Assembly: GCA_943788425.1 (NCBI GenBank)
Contig: CALSQF010000004.1
Span: 1 to 64,000 of the forward strand
DNA length: 64,000 bases
Reading direction: 5' to 3'
Source of the DNA: an uncultured Planktomarina sp.
GTDB taxonomy: Bacteria; Pseudomonadota; Alphaproteobacteria; Rhodobacterales; Rhodobacteraceae
Position numbers and translations under genes: made by a program. Positions 19,420 through 27,617 of the stretch are shown here, piece after piece (position 1 is the stretch's first letter; each line of letters starts with the position of its first letter). The notes beneath the pieces were generated by a model that was not told the DNA's origin, did not search any database, and saw nothing but the letters and a program-made list of their open reading frames with translations.

Positions 19420-20121
19420 ATGCCAAGAATAATTCTTGTCGATGATGATCGCAGTCACATGATGTCCCTCTCTTTGATGCTTAAAGCTGAAGGGTTTGAA
19501 GTTGAATGCTATGGCGATGGGTGCTCCGCATGGGAGGCTTTGTCAAAGTCTCTGCCTGATATTTTGGTACTGGAAACGAAGTTGCCGGGTCTGGATGGCA
19601 TGGATGTGTTGCAACGTCTGAGGCATGTGTCGACCATCCCTGTGATGTTTTGCACCACGAAAGACGATGAGATTGACGAAGTTTTAGGTCTGCGTATGGG
19701 GGCCGATGATTATGTTAAAAAACCATGTTCGCCACGGGTCTTGCTCGAACGTATCCGCGCGCTGGTGCGACGATGGGAGGTGTTGGGGGAAGATCAAGCG
19801 CCGGAGGGAGACGATACGACCATTATGGTGCGTGGCCATTTGTCGATGGACCCGATGCGCCACGGGGTGACTTGGCGTGGACTGGCCGTTGCCTTGACTG
19901 TTACGGAATTTGCTTTGCTGAAGACGCTGGCTGTCAGACCGGGCTTTGTCAAAAGCCGCGATCAACTGATGGATGTGGCCTATGACGATCAGGTCTATGT
20001 CGATGACCGGACAATAGACAGCCATCTCAAGCGACTGCGCAAAAAGATGCGACGGGTGGACGGGAACTTTGATGCAATTGAGACACTCTATGGGATCGGT
20101 TACCGATATAATGAAGCTTAA
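19420..20121 (+). CDS. chvI: ChvI-type response regulator with Glu at the phosphorylation site
   Basis: OmpR/PhoB-class regulator, 233 residues, with receiver domain (1-120) and winged-helix DNA-binding domain (about 140-230, ending TLYGIGYRY). The acidic pocket D8-D9-D10, the switch Thr (FCTTKDDEID, about 79-80) and Lys101-Pro102 are present. The phospho-accepting Asp is not: the strand-3 motif reads LVLETKLPGLDG, so residue 52 is Glu (GAA codon) where ChvI has Asp. Glu here often mimics the phosphorylated state, so the protein may be constitutively active or may respond to something else. The DNA-binding half looks normal. It heads the chvI-chvG-hprK-rapZ-manX-ptsH block. Confidence 0.88.
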   Translation: MPRIILVDDDRSHMMSLSLMLKAEGFEVECYGDGCSAWEALSKSLPDILVLETKLPGLDGMDVLQRLRHVSTIPVMFCTTKDDEIDEVLGLRMGADDYVKKPCSPRVLLERIRALVRRWEVLGEDQAPEGDDTTIMVRGHLSMDPMRHGVTWRGLAVALTVTEFALLKTLAVRPGFVKSRDQLMDVAYDDQVYVDDRTIDSHLKRLRKKMRRVDGNFDAIETLYGIGYRYNEA

Positions 20122-20144
20122 GTCTCGATCGTCGCGAGGATTGG

Positions 20145-21797
20145 ATGGTCGCAATGAATGACCTCATCGTATACCGCCGAAACCGATGGTTTATGGGGGT
20201 TCTGAGATCGCCGATGACCCGCCGGCTGACCTTGTCCCATCTGTTGGTGCTATTGCTGCCGGCTGCGGTTGCGTTTTGGTTGCTGCAGTTCCACCTCGAC
20301 AACCGCGATGTCAAGCGCGCGCAGTTGACGGCTGAGGCTCTTTTGTTGGCCCATGTGGTTGAGGGGCGGTTGCCATATCGCGCCCTGTTGGATTTTGTGC
20401 AAGCGGATGGTGTGGATTTCGAGGGAATTTTCAAAATCATCACTTTGCGTGATGGCATTGAGGTGATCGCCTTTGGCCCGCAGGGCGAACAGCGCACACT
20501 GACGCCGGGACACAGCCTTAAGGCGCAATCTGCCTTCACGTCCCTTGGCGCCTGGCCCGTCTGGCTCGGGCCGCAGTCGCCGGTCGAATTGGATCATTTG
20601 GCAGAGATTCACCGAAAAATCTTTTTGCAGAAGATGACTTCGCAGGATCAAACAGAAGGGGTAGAGTCTGTGATCGCAGCGGTGATCGACGCTCCTGCCT
20701 TACCGCGCGCGCCTCCGAATCAGAGTATTGGCGAACAGATTTGGGTCGCCATACCAATCCAACATCGTCAGGAGATGGTGGGTGGCCTGGCTGTTGGATA
20801 TCCAGTCAAGGCCCAAGATCTGCTGGCGGGGCGAATGATCTTGGAATTGGCCCTGCGCTTACTTTTTGCGGCTGCGGCTCTTGCGATCATACTGTTGGTG
20901 GTGAGCGCCCGTGTGATGTTTGGACCGATCAACCGCATGGCAGAGTCGCTTGAACGGTTTTCCAATCAACTGCGCCGCAGGGTCAGGGCCAAGGACCTCC
21001 CAGAGCTGAGTTTGCCGCAGCGCAGAGATAGTATTGGTCGTCTGGCTGCGGAGCTGCACAATACGATCAGCGGGCTTTTCTTAAGCATTCGAGAGGCGGA
21101 GGCAGCTGTCGCGGAGATGGCGGGTGAAATTATCAACCTGATGGCCTCGATGAAATCTGCGATCAAGGCTTTGCGACTTCAACAAGACCCTTCTGCTTCA
21201 GCAAAACTGCTGGATGTGATTGATAATGATTTGCTGCGTTTGGAGCGTGCGGCAGCGCCACTGACGCAAACAGTGGCGCCTTGGCCCTCCGCGATCAAAC
21301 AGATGCCCGAGCCCAAGATCGGCAAAAAGGAGAGGTTTGAATTAATTTCACTGATTACGGGCCGAGTGGCGGCGCTGCGCCCGGCAGCGGCGACGCGGGG
21401 TCTCGGTTTGACCCAGCTGACGCCAAAAGTGCCGGTGATCATTGAAGGCCTACCGGCGGGTGTGGGGGATATCTTGTCTGCGTTTTTGTCAAATGCTATT
21501 CAAAGATGCGCCTGGGGAGATGAAATTCGGATCTGCACGCGGATTCAAGATCGCATGGTTCTGGTCGTTGTCGAAGACACAGGCCCGCCGTTGCCGGAAG
21601 GTGTGAACCAATCCCTGTTTGGGGATGGAGATCCGGCCGCATTGCGCGAGCAAGAGGTCGAGGGTTTCACGACCGGTCTTGCTGAGGCTGCGAAGATTGT
21701 TGCGGCCCATTCAGGTGTCATTCGCGCAAAGCTGGTTCAGACCCCGGGCGCGGGCCCGGCTTTTGGCGCGCGCTTTTTGTTTGGTCTGCCGGTCTGA
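20145..21797 (+). CDS. chvG: ChvG-like sensor protein with a degenerate histidine-kinase core
   Basis: Inner-membrane sensor of 550 residues: one N-terminal helix (about 30-48), a periplasmic domain, a second helix (about 225-258), HAMP, dimerisation helix and a C-terminal ATPase-like domain. Position and length match ChvG. The dimerisation helix reads EMAGEIINLMASMKSAIKAL where ChvG has a HELKNPLTSL motif; the phospho-donor His is Gly (codon 21123-21125, about residue 327). In the ATPase domain the N-box Asn survives (FLSNAIQ). The G1 box is VEDTGPPLP, where DxGxG is expected, and the G2 box is FTTGLAEA. Autophosphorylation is therefore unlikely. The open frame and intact sensor half argue for a retained non-kinase role. 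Confidence 0.85.
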   Translation: MVAMNDLIVYRRNRWFMGVLRSPMTRRLTLSHLLVLLLPAAVAFWLLQFHLDNRDVKRAQLTAEALLLAHVVEGRLPYRALLDFVQADGVDFEGIFKIITLRDGIEVIAFGPQGEQRTLTPGHSLKAQSAFTSLGAWPVWLGPQSPVELDHLAEIHRKIFLQKMTSQDQTEGVESVIAAVIDAPALPRAPPNQSIGEQIWVAIPIQHRQEMVGGLAVGYPVKAQDLLAGRMILELALRLLFAAAALAIILLVVSARVMFGPINRMAESLERFSNQLRRRVRAKDLPELSLPQRRDSIGRLAAELHNTISGLFLSIREAEAAVAEMAGEIINLMASMKSAIKALRLQQDPSASAKLLDVIDNDLLRLERAAAPLTQTVAPWPSAIKQMPEPKIGKKERFELISLITGRVAALRPAAATRGLGLTQLTPKVPVIIEGLPAGVGDILSAFLSNAIQRCAWGDEIRICTRIQDRMVLVVVEDTGPPLPEGVNQSLFGDGDPAALREQEVEGFTTGLAEAAKIVAAHSGVIRAKLVQTPGAGPAFGARFLFGLPV

Positions 21798-21801
21798 CGT
21801 C

Positions 21802-22263
21802 ATGGGTTATGATGCTTGGAGAAATTACGGCGATGACGATGATGCGTTGTTGGTGCATGGCACAGCCGTAGCGGTCGATGTTTGCGGGCTGTTGATCCTT
21901 GGACCTTCAGGTGCCGGTAAATCCAGCCTTGCGATTGATATGCTGGCTCTCGGGGCGCAGTTGGTTTCAGATGATCGCGTCTGGCTTCGCGCTTCACCAA
22001 CGGGTTTGCGCCTGCAGGCGCCTCAGGCCGTTGCAGGGCGTATTGAGGCGCGCGGTCTTGGACTTTTATCTTGTGCACATACGCCCGAGGCGTCGCTAAA
22101 GTTTTGCCTAGATCTGTCACAAACCTGTGATCGCCGCTTGCCTTTTGTTCAGGAAGTCACGAGATTAGGCCAAAGCGTTTCGGTTATTCCCGGTGGGCCG
22201 CAGGTGCCGCGGGCTGCGGCGCTCCTGCTTTTGCTTCAAAATGGATTTGCAGCCGATGACTGA
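21802..22263 (+). CDS. hprK: HPr kinase/phosphorylase, short alphaproteobacterial form
   Basis: 153-residue catalytic domain only, as is usual in alphaproteobacteria. P-loop GPSGAGKSSLA at about residues 35-45, followed by the DDRVWL strand and the family signature IEARGLGLL. It phosphorylates a Ser of HPr, whose gene is the last of this block. The start at 21802 follows chvG by 4 nt, and its TGA overlaps the beginning of rapZ, so it is part of one transcript. Confidence 0.9.
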   Translation: MGYDAWRNYGDDDDALLVHGTAVAVDVCGLLILGPSGAGKSSLAIDMLALGAQLVSDDRVWLRASPTGLRLQAPQAVAGRIEARGLGLLSCAHTPEASLKFCLDLSQTCDRRLPFVQEVTRLGQSVSVIPGGPQVPRAAALLLLLQNGFAADD

Positions 22264-23167
22264 CACAATTCAACCGGTGCATGTTGTGCTTGTGACTGGC
22301 CCATCTGGCGCCGGGCGAACCACTGCGATCAATGCTTTGGAAGATGCTGGCTTTGAATCCATTGATAACATGCCTTTGAGCCTCGCACCGAGATTGTTCG
22401 AAACACCTGGCTTAAGTCGGCCGATTGCTCTGGGCCTTGATACGCGAAATCGAGATTTCTCTACCGCTCAAATCATGGACACAATTGCGATATTATCTGC
22501 TAACCCGTCCTTAATGCTTGAGGTTCTTTATTTGGATTGCTCGGTGGATGTGCTGATCCGCCGGTTCTCAGAAACTCGGCGTCGGCATCATTTATCGCCA
22601 GATGGTGCGGCGCTTGCCGGGATACAGCTCGATTTGGATTTGATGCAGCCGGCGCGCTTCAGAGCCCATGTTTTGATTGATACGACGCAACTGTCGCCTC
22701 ATGATCTGCGCGCGGAGGTCACCCGCTATTTTGCCCCGGACACCGGCAATCCAATGGCGATTTCTGTGCAGTCCTTTTCGTATAAGCGTGGCACGCCGCG
22801 TGGCATTGATATGATGTTTGACTGTCGCTTTTTGCGTAACCCCTATTGGGATGAAAACCTCAGAACAGAAGATGGCCGTAATCCGAAGGTGCAGGCCTAT
22901 GTGGCGGAAGATGAGAATTTCCCGGCGTTCAAACAAAAAGTGCTTGATTTGATAGGTCTTGTGATCCCAGCCCATGTGGCCGAGGGGCGCGCGCATTTGG
23001 CCATTGGCTTTGGCTGTACGGGCGGCAAACATCGATCCGTTACCATGGTTGAAATGTTACAGAAAGAATTGCAATTGCGCGGCTGGCATGTGAGCATACG
23101 CCACAGAGAGCTGTTGGAACAGGCGGCTCCGTCAGACACTTCAGACTCTAAGGTTTTGAGCAGTTGA
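22256..23167 (+). CDS. rapZ: RapZ/YvcJ-family RNase adaptor or nucleotide-binding protein
   Basis: 303 residues. N-terminal P-loop GPSGAGRTTAINALEDAG, with Arg at the usual Lys position of Walker A. Family blocks are SFSYKRGTPRGIDMMFDCRF, NPYW and the C-terminal GFGCTGGKHRSV that binds RNA or metabolite in RapZ. In enterobacteria RapZ controls glmS through small RNAs; the alphaproteobacterial role is not established. The start ATG at 22256 overlaps the end of hprK by 8 nt, which fixes the start and implies coupled translation. Confidence 0.88.
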   Translation: MTDTIQPVHVVLVTGPSGAGRTTAINALEDAGFESIDNMPLSLAPRLFETPGLSRPIALGLDTRNRDFSTAQIMDTIAILSANPSLMLEVLYLDCSVDVLIRRFSETRRRHHLSPDGAALAGIQLDLDLMQPARFRAHVLIDTTQLSPHDLRAEVTRYFAPDTGNPMAISVQSFSYKRGTPRGIDMMFDCRFLRNPYWDENLRTEDGRNPKVQAYVAEDENFPAFKQKVLDLIGLVIPAHVAEGRAHLAIGFGCTGGKHRSVTMVEMLQKELQLRGWHVSIRHRELLEQAAPSDTSDSKVLSS

Positions 23168-23553
23168 TAGGTATTGTTATCGTAGCGCATGGCGGGCTGG
23201 CCACCGAATATAAGGCGGCGGTGGAGCATGTTGTGGGCTCGCAATGGGGCATTGCGGCGGTTGCGATCAGTGCAGATTGCGACCGTGAAGCCAAACGGAT
23301 CGAAATTTGCCAAGCGGCTGATGGGGTGGATATTGGCGGTGGGGTGGTGATTGTGACCGATATGTTTGGCGGTTCGCCCTCCAACCTATCACTTTCTGCC
23401 TGCAATTGCGCCAATCGTCGAGTGCTTTACGGCGCCAATCTGCCGCTGCTGGTCAAACTCGCCAAGTCTCGCAGTCAATCCGTGCCAGAAGCGATTTCGC
23501 GGGCCATCGACGCGGGCCGGAAATACATGGATTGCCTCCCTGAGACTCAATAG
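23164..23553 (+). CDS. manX: PTS EIIA component, mannose family (regulatory PTS)
   Basis: 129 residues. The phosphorylated His of the family is present in MIGIVIVAHGG (His9), and TDMFGGSPSNLSL is the conserved active-site loop. The only plausible start that keeps the first strand is the TTG at 23164, which overlaps the rapZ stop as TTGA. No EIIB or EIIC follows, so this is a regulatory rather than sugar-transport EIIA that receives phosphate from HPr. Confidence 0.88.
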   Translation: MIGIVIVAHGGLATEYKAAVEHVVGSQWGIAAVAISADCDREAKRIEICQAADGVDIGGGVVIVTDMFGGSPSNLSLSACNCANRRVLYGANLPLLVKLAKSRSQSVPEAISRAIDAGRKYMDCLPETQ

Positions 23554-23562
23554 GACGAAAAC

Positions 23563-23829
23563 TTGCTGCAAATATTGGATATTATTAACGAAAAAGGCCT
23601 CCATGCGCGAGCCTCTGCGAAATTTGTGGAAACGGTTGAGCAGTTTGATGCGGGCGCTGTTGTGCGCAAAGATGGGCTGTCTGCCGAAGGAGACAGCATT
23701 ATGGGATTGTTGATGCTGGCCGCGGCCAATGGCACCTCTATAGAGGTTGAAACGCGCGGTGCACAGGCGGTGGCCTTGGCGGAGGCTTTGCGCGATTTGG
23801 TGGCCAGTCGTTTTGGCGAAGCCGCCTAG
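23563..23829 (+). CDS. ptsH: phosphocarrier protein HPr
   Basis: 88-residue HPr. GLHARAS carries the His phosphorylated by enzyme I. The conserved Ser in GDSIMGLLML is the target of HPr kinase, whose gene lies three positions upstream. The start codon is TTG at 23563. It closes the chvI-to-ptsH block and probably the transcript. Enzyme I is not encoded in this window. Confidence 0.92.
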   Translation: MLQILDIINEKGLHARASAKFVETVEQFDAGAVVRKDGLSAEGDSIMGLLMLAAANGTSIEVETRGAQAVALAEALRDLVASRFGEAA

Positions 23830-23858
23830 GCCAGATTTTCCCATCACCAAATCACAAA

Positions 23859-23879
23859 GGCCCGCCATTGAGACGGGCC
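23859..23879. terminator. hairpin between convergent ptsH and etfA
   Basis: GGCCCG (23859-23864) pairs with CGGGCC (23874-23879) around a 9-nt loop, in the gap between two converging operons. In the minus direction it is followed by TTTGTGATTTGG, so it probably ends the etfBA transcript and may also stop the ptsH transcript. Confidence 0.55.
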
Positions 23880-23910
23880 CGTGTTGCGGTGCTAAAAATT
23901 GCGTTTCGGC

Positions 23911-24840
23911 TTAGGCCAGCTTTGTTGTCAGCTGTGGCACAACATCAAACAAATCCCCCACGAGGCCGAAATCGGCCACTTGGAATATTGGTGCCTCTTC
24001 ATCCTTGTTGATCGCAACGATGACTTTGGAATCTTTCATGCCAGCCAAATGTTGGATAGCACCCGAAATGCCAACGGCAACATAGAGATCTGGTGCTACA
24101 ACCTTACCGGTTTGCCCCACTTGCCAGTCATTCGGCGCATAGCCAGAATCAACCGCTGCTCGAGAGGCGCCCACTGCGGCGCCCAATGTGTCGGCCAAAT
24201 CTTCGATGATTTTGAAATCATCTTGTGAGCCAACCCCGCGGCCGCCAGAGACCACAACTCCTGCAGATGTGAGTTCAGGGCGGTCGCTTTCGGCAACCTT
24301 ATCTTCCACCCAAGAGGACAAGCCGGGATCGCCGGCGGCATCAATGCTGGTGACCGAGGCTGCGCCGCCTTCACCTGTTGCATCGAAGGTTGAGGTGCGG
24401 ATCGTCGCGACTTTGGTCGCATCGGTGGATTTTACCGTTTGGATCGCATTGCCGGCATAGACGGGTCGCTCGAATGTGTCTGCATCAATGACCGCGGTCA
24501 CTTCGGAAATGACCATCACATCCAAAAGTGCCGCAACACGCGGCAGGATGTTCTTGGAGGCCGAGGTGGAAGGCGCGACGATGTGGCTGTAATCGCTGGC
24601 GAGCGATACAATCAAAGCAGCAACAGGTTCGGCAAGATCATGGCCATAGGCGTCATCTTGTGCGCAAAGCACTTTGGAGACACCTTCGAGCTTCGCGGCC
24701 GCTTCAGCTGCGGATGAGCAGCCAGAACCGACGCAGAGCACAGTCACTTCGCCCATTTGTTTTGCGGCGGTGAGCGCTTTTGCAGTTGAGTCAACGGATA
24801 ATTCGTCGCCGTTCACTTCAGCAATCAAGAGTACAGCCAT
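23911..24840 (-). CDS. etfA: electron transfer flavoprotein, alpha subunit
   Basis: 309-residue FAD-binding subunit. The C-terminal FAD domain shows [37 protein letters not shown] and the [13 protein letters not shown] block. With EtfB it accepts electrons from acyl-CoA dehydrogenases, including the methylsuccinyl-CoA dehydrogenase here, and passes them to ETF-ubiquinone oxidoreductase. The start overlaps the etfB stop (TAATG). Confidence 0.95.
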   Translation of the reverse strand: MAVLLIAEVNGDELSVDSTAKALTAAKQMGEVTVLCVGSGCSSAAEAAAKLEGVSKVLCAQDDAYGHDLAEPVAALIVSLASDYSHIVAPSTSASKNILPRVAALLDVMVISEVTAVIDADTFERPVYAGNAIQTVKSTDATKVATIRTSTFDATGEGGAASVTSIDAAGDPGLSSWVEDKVAESDRPELTSAGVVVSGGRGVGSQDDFKIIEDLADTLGAAVGASRAAVDSGYAPNDWQVGQTGKVVAPDLYVAVGISGAIQHLAGMKDSKVIVAINKDEEAPIFQVADFGLVGDLFDVVPQLTTKLA

Positions 24841-25598
24841 TATACAGCCCCCACTTCTTTAAGTTTCTCGACCAGCTCATCCACGGAGCCCACTTTTATA
24901 CCCGCTGCTCTTGCGTCAGGTTCTCCGGTAGAGACAATGGTTAGGCGCGGTGCGATATCGACGCCAAAATCCGTGGGTGTTTTCTCATCCATTGGCTTTT
25001 TCTTCGCCTTCATGATGTTCGGCAATGAGGCGTAACGCGGTTCATTGAGACGCAAATCCACGGTGACAATCGTCGGCATAGAGACTTTGATTGTTTGCAG
25101 GCCACCGTCCACTTCACGCGTTACCAAAGCATGGTCTCCTTGGATCTCAAGCTCGGACACGAAAGTAGCCTGTGACCACCCTGTCAGTGCCGCCAGCATT
25201 TGGCCTGTGGCGTTCATATCGTTGTCAATCGCCTGTTTTCCGGCCAACACAATGCCAGGCTGCTCTTCGTCAATCACAGCCTTGAGGATTTTTGCAACCG
25301 CCAGAGGCTCAATATCAGTGTGCACGTCTTCGGTGGCGACAACCAAGATTGCGCGATCCGCGCCCATGGCCAGCGCCGTGCGGAGGGTCTCTTGGTTTTG
25401 TTTGATACCAATAGATACCGCGACCACCTCATCGGCCTGGCCTGCCTCTTTTAGACGGATCGCTTGCTCGACAGCAATTTCGTCGAAAGGGTTCATCGAC
25501 ATTTTTACATTGGCCAAATCGACGCCGCTGCCGTCCGCTTTAACACGGACTTTCACGTTATAATCGATTACACGTTTGACCGGCACTAAGACCTTCAT
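24840..25598 (-). CDS. etfB: electron transfer flavoprotein, beta subunit
   Basis: 252 residues, normal length. It begins [20 protein letters not shown], and contains the AMP-binding region [20 protein letters not shown] and the family loop [17 protein letters not shown]. It is the first gene of etfBA. The 172 nt upstream to the next gene hold its promoter but show no other feature. Confidence 0.95.
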   Translation of the reverse strand: MKVLVPVKRVIDYNVKVRVKADGSGVDLANVKMSMNPFDEIAVEQAIRLKEAGQADEVVAVSIGIKQNQETLRTALAMGADRAILVVATEDVHTDIEPLAVAKILKAVIDEEQPGIVLAGKQAIDNDMNATGQMLAALTGWSQATFVSELEIQGDHALVTREVDGGLQTIKVSMPTIVTVDLRLNEPRYASLPNIMKAKKKPMDEKTPTDFGVDIAPRLTIVSTGEPDARAAGIKVGSVDELVEKLKEVGAV

Positions 25599-25770
25599 GG
25601 TGTATATCTCCGTACATGGGCGAGCCGTAGGCGACTCTCAGTTCACATTTGCTGAAGTGTTACCTGCGTTTTTCTTCGGGAAACAGGGGAAAATCGACAT
25701 TTCGGCGCATTGCCGCGGCCAAATTGGGATTAGGTGCCGTCAAAGTGTTATATGCGATCACCTACTGGGC

Positions 25771-26343
25771 CTAACGATTGGCGCCGGGGACCCAAAGAAT
25801 ATCGGCGCGCCCATCGTCATTTGCGATACGCCCAGCGACGAAAAACCAATCAGAGAGGCGGTTGAGGTACTGCAAGGCGGCGGCATTGATCGCCTCTTGC
25901 CCGGCCAATTCCACGGTCATTCTTTCTGCGCGGCGTGAGACGGTTCGGCACAGGTGAAGCTGTGCTGCAAGCGCTGATCCGCCTGGCAGAATGAACGAGC
26001 GCAGCGGCTCTAAAGCGTCATTCATCGCGTCGATTTCTGCTTCTAGGCGGGCCACTTGCGCCACGGTCATGCGCAGCGGTTGGTATTCTGCGTCCGCGTC
26101 CTTTGCCATATCTGGCCGGCAAAGATCAGCGCCAAGATCGAAGAGGTCGTTTTGTATCGCGGCTAATTGCCCATCCATGTCACCAGTCGCATGCTGCCGT
26201 GCCAGGCCAACTGTGGCGTTGGTTTCGTCTACTGTGCCGTAGGCGTTTACACGCAAGGCATGTTTCTCAATTCGCGCGCCATTGCCAAGCGCGGTGGTGC
26301 CGGCGTCTCCGGTTTTTGTGTAAATTTTATTGAGCACAACCAT
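25771..26343 (-). CDS. PduO-type cob(I)alamin adenosyltransferase
   Basis: 190 residues. It starts with the signature IYTKTGDAGTTALGNG and has RRAERMTVELAG plus LNRLSDWFFVAGR near the C-terminus, the ATP and cobalamin binding blocks of PduO-type enzymes. It transfers adenosyl from ATP to cob(I)alamin and so makes the cofactor for methylmalonyl-CoA and ethylmalonyl-CoA mutases. It starts 2 nt after the HIG1-type gene, so the two are co-transcribed. Confidence 0.92.
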   Translation of the reverse strand: MVVLNKIYTKTGDAGTTALGNGARIEKHALRVNAYGTVDETNATVGLARQHATGDMDGQLAAIQNDLFDLGADLCRPDMAKDADAEYQPLRMTVAQVARLEAEIDAMNDALEPLRSFILPGGSALAAQLHLCRTVSRRAERMTVELAGQEAINAAALQYLNRLSDWFFVAGRIANDDGRADILWVPGANR

Positions 26344-26345
26344 GG

Positions 26346-26546
26346 TTAGCCCTTTCCAAAGAAGACAGCGAGGAGAATCAAAATAACGGCCACGAATTGG
26401 GCTGCAATTCGGTAGCGCATGAGGCGGTTGGAATGTTTGCGCGCAAATTCGCCGCCCTTCGCGAAACTTCCGATACCCAACGCTAAAATGGCTAGAACCA
26501 CAACGCAGGCGAGCGTGGCTATGATAAAGAGTGGATCGTTGCCCAT
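26346..26546 (-). CDS. twin-transmembrane protein, HIG1 domain
   Basis: 66 residues with two hydrophobic helices (about 6-26 and 46-63) joined by a basic loop. The loop HSNRLMRYRIAAQF matches the HIG_1_N signature. Family members are small inner-membrane proteins; in mitochondria and some alphaproteobacteria they associate with respiratory complexes. GGAGG lies 6 nt before the ATG. It precedes the cobalamin adenosyltransferase gene in an operon. Confidence 0.82.
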   Translation of the reverse strand: MGNDPLFIIATLACVVVLAILALGIGSFAKGGEFARKHSNRLMRYRIAAQFVAVILILLAVFFGKG

Positions 26547-26613
26547 TGAGAACCTCCGAACTAATTAGGCTTCACTTAGGGGAATTTCAGACAAAGACCA
26601 ATCCCATGCGACA

Positions 26614-27444
26614 TTACATCCGCACCAAGAGCCAATCGAGTGCGCGGGTCGGTAAGATGCGGCGCAAGAATCCCATGACGTAGGTGGGTGTGGTGACGTA
26701 GTATCGCGGCTTTGGGTTGGCACTGTGCAAAGCCTTCATAACCTTTGCTGTGACAGCAGAGGCTGGCAGTTCAAAGGTATCAGGCCCGTTTGATGGGCTA
26801 TAAAGCCGCTTAATCAACCCCCGCTCATACTGCGCTTTACGTGGAGAATTTTCCCAATCAATCCATTTCTCAAAATGCGGAATAGAGTTTTCACGAATCT
26901 TTGTACCAATGGGGCCAGGTTCAATCAAAATCACCTTGATCCCCGTGCCTCGCATCTCAATGCGCAGAGTGTCACTCAATCCTTCGAGGGCGAATTTGGT
27001 TGAGTTATATGCGCCGCGAAAACGTAGAGTAATAAAGCCCAGGATCGATGAGCAATTGAGAATGCGCCCATGGCCTTGCGCGCGCATAATCGGCAGGACC
27101 TGCCGAATGACCTCGTGATAGCCGAAAACATTGGTTTCATAGATGGACCGCAAGGCGTCGGTTGGTAAATCCTCTACGGCGCCGGGCACCGCAAACGCCC
27201 CATTGTTAAACACCGCATCAAGCGTGCCGCCGGTTGCCTTTGTCACTTGGTCGATCGTATCACGAATAGAGGCGGCATCCGCGTGATCTAGGCGAGGCGA
27301 GGTCAGACCCATGGCTTCAAGCCGGTCACAATCAGCTTGCTTGCGGCAACTGGCAAAGACTTTCCAGCCCATCGCATGCAGCGTTTCGGCGCAGTCTAAG
27401 CCGATGCCCGAGGAACACCCTGTGATCAGAATTGATTTTCGCAT
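26614..27444 (-). CDS. short-chain dehydrogenase/reductase
   Basis: 276-residue classical SDR. The cofactor loop TGCSSGIG is at residues 8-15, [13 protein letters not shown] contains the NNxG-like motif, the catalytic Ser lies in NCSSILGF and YNSTK is the active-site Tyr-Lys. An Arg after the first strand (CRKQAD) suggests NADP(H). The substrate cannot be told. It is divergent from parC. Confidence 0.85.
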   Translation of the reverse strand: MRKSILITGCSSGIGLDCAETLHAMGWKVFASCRKQADCDRLEAMGLTSPRLDHADAASIRDTIDQVTKATGGTLDAVFNNGAFAVPGAVEDLPTDALRSIYETNVFGYHEVIRQVLPIMRAQGHGRILNCSSILGFITLRFRGAYNSTKFALEGLSDTLRIEMRGTGIKVILIEPGPIGTKIRENSIPHFEKWIDWENSPRKAQYERGLIKRLYSPSNGPDTFELPASAVTAKVMKALHSANPKPRYYVTTPTYVMGFLRRILPTRALDWLLVRM

Positions 27445-27617
27445 ATTTGCCCCCGTGTGTTTCTACCCCACTTGCCGGGATTCCAATAGGCGCGTCAACG
27501 GTTGTTTTGGCCTGTGAGGAGCCGGGCGGGATGGTTTTGATCGAGCATAGAGATTTTCGCGTAGATCCCCGCGGAGTAGGGCTGGACCTGCAAGTTTTCG
27601 GCGGATACACCCAAGCC

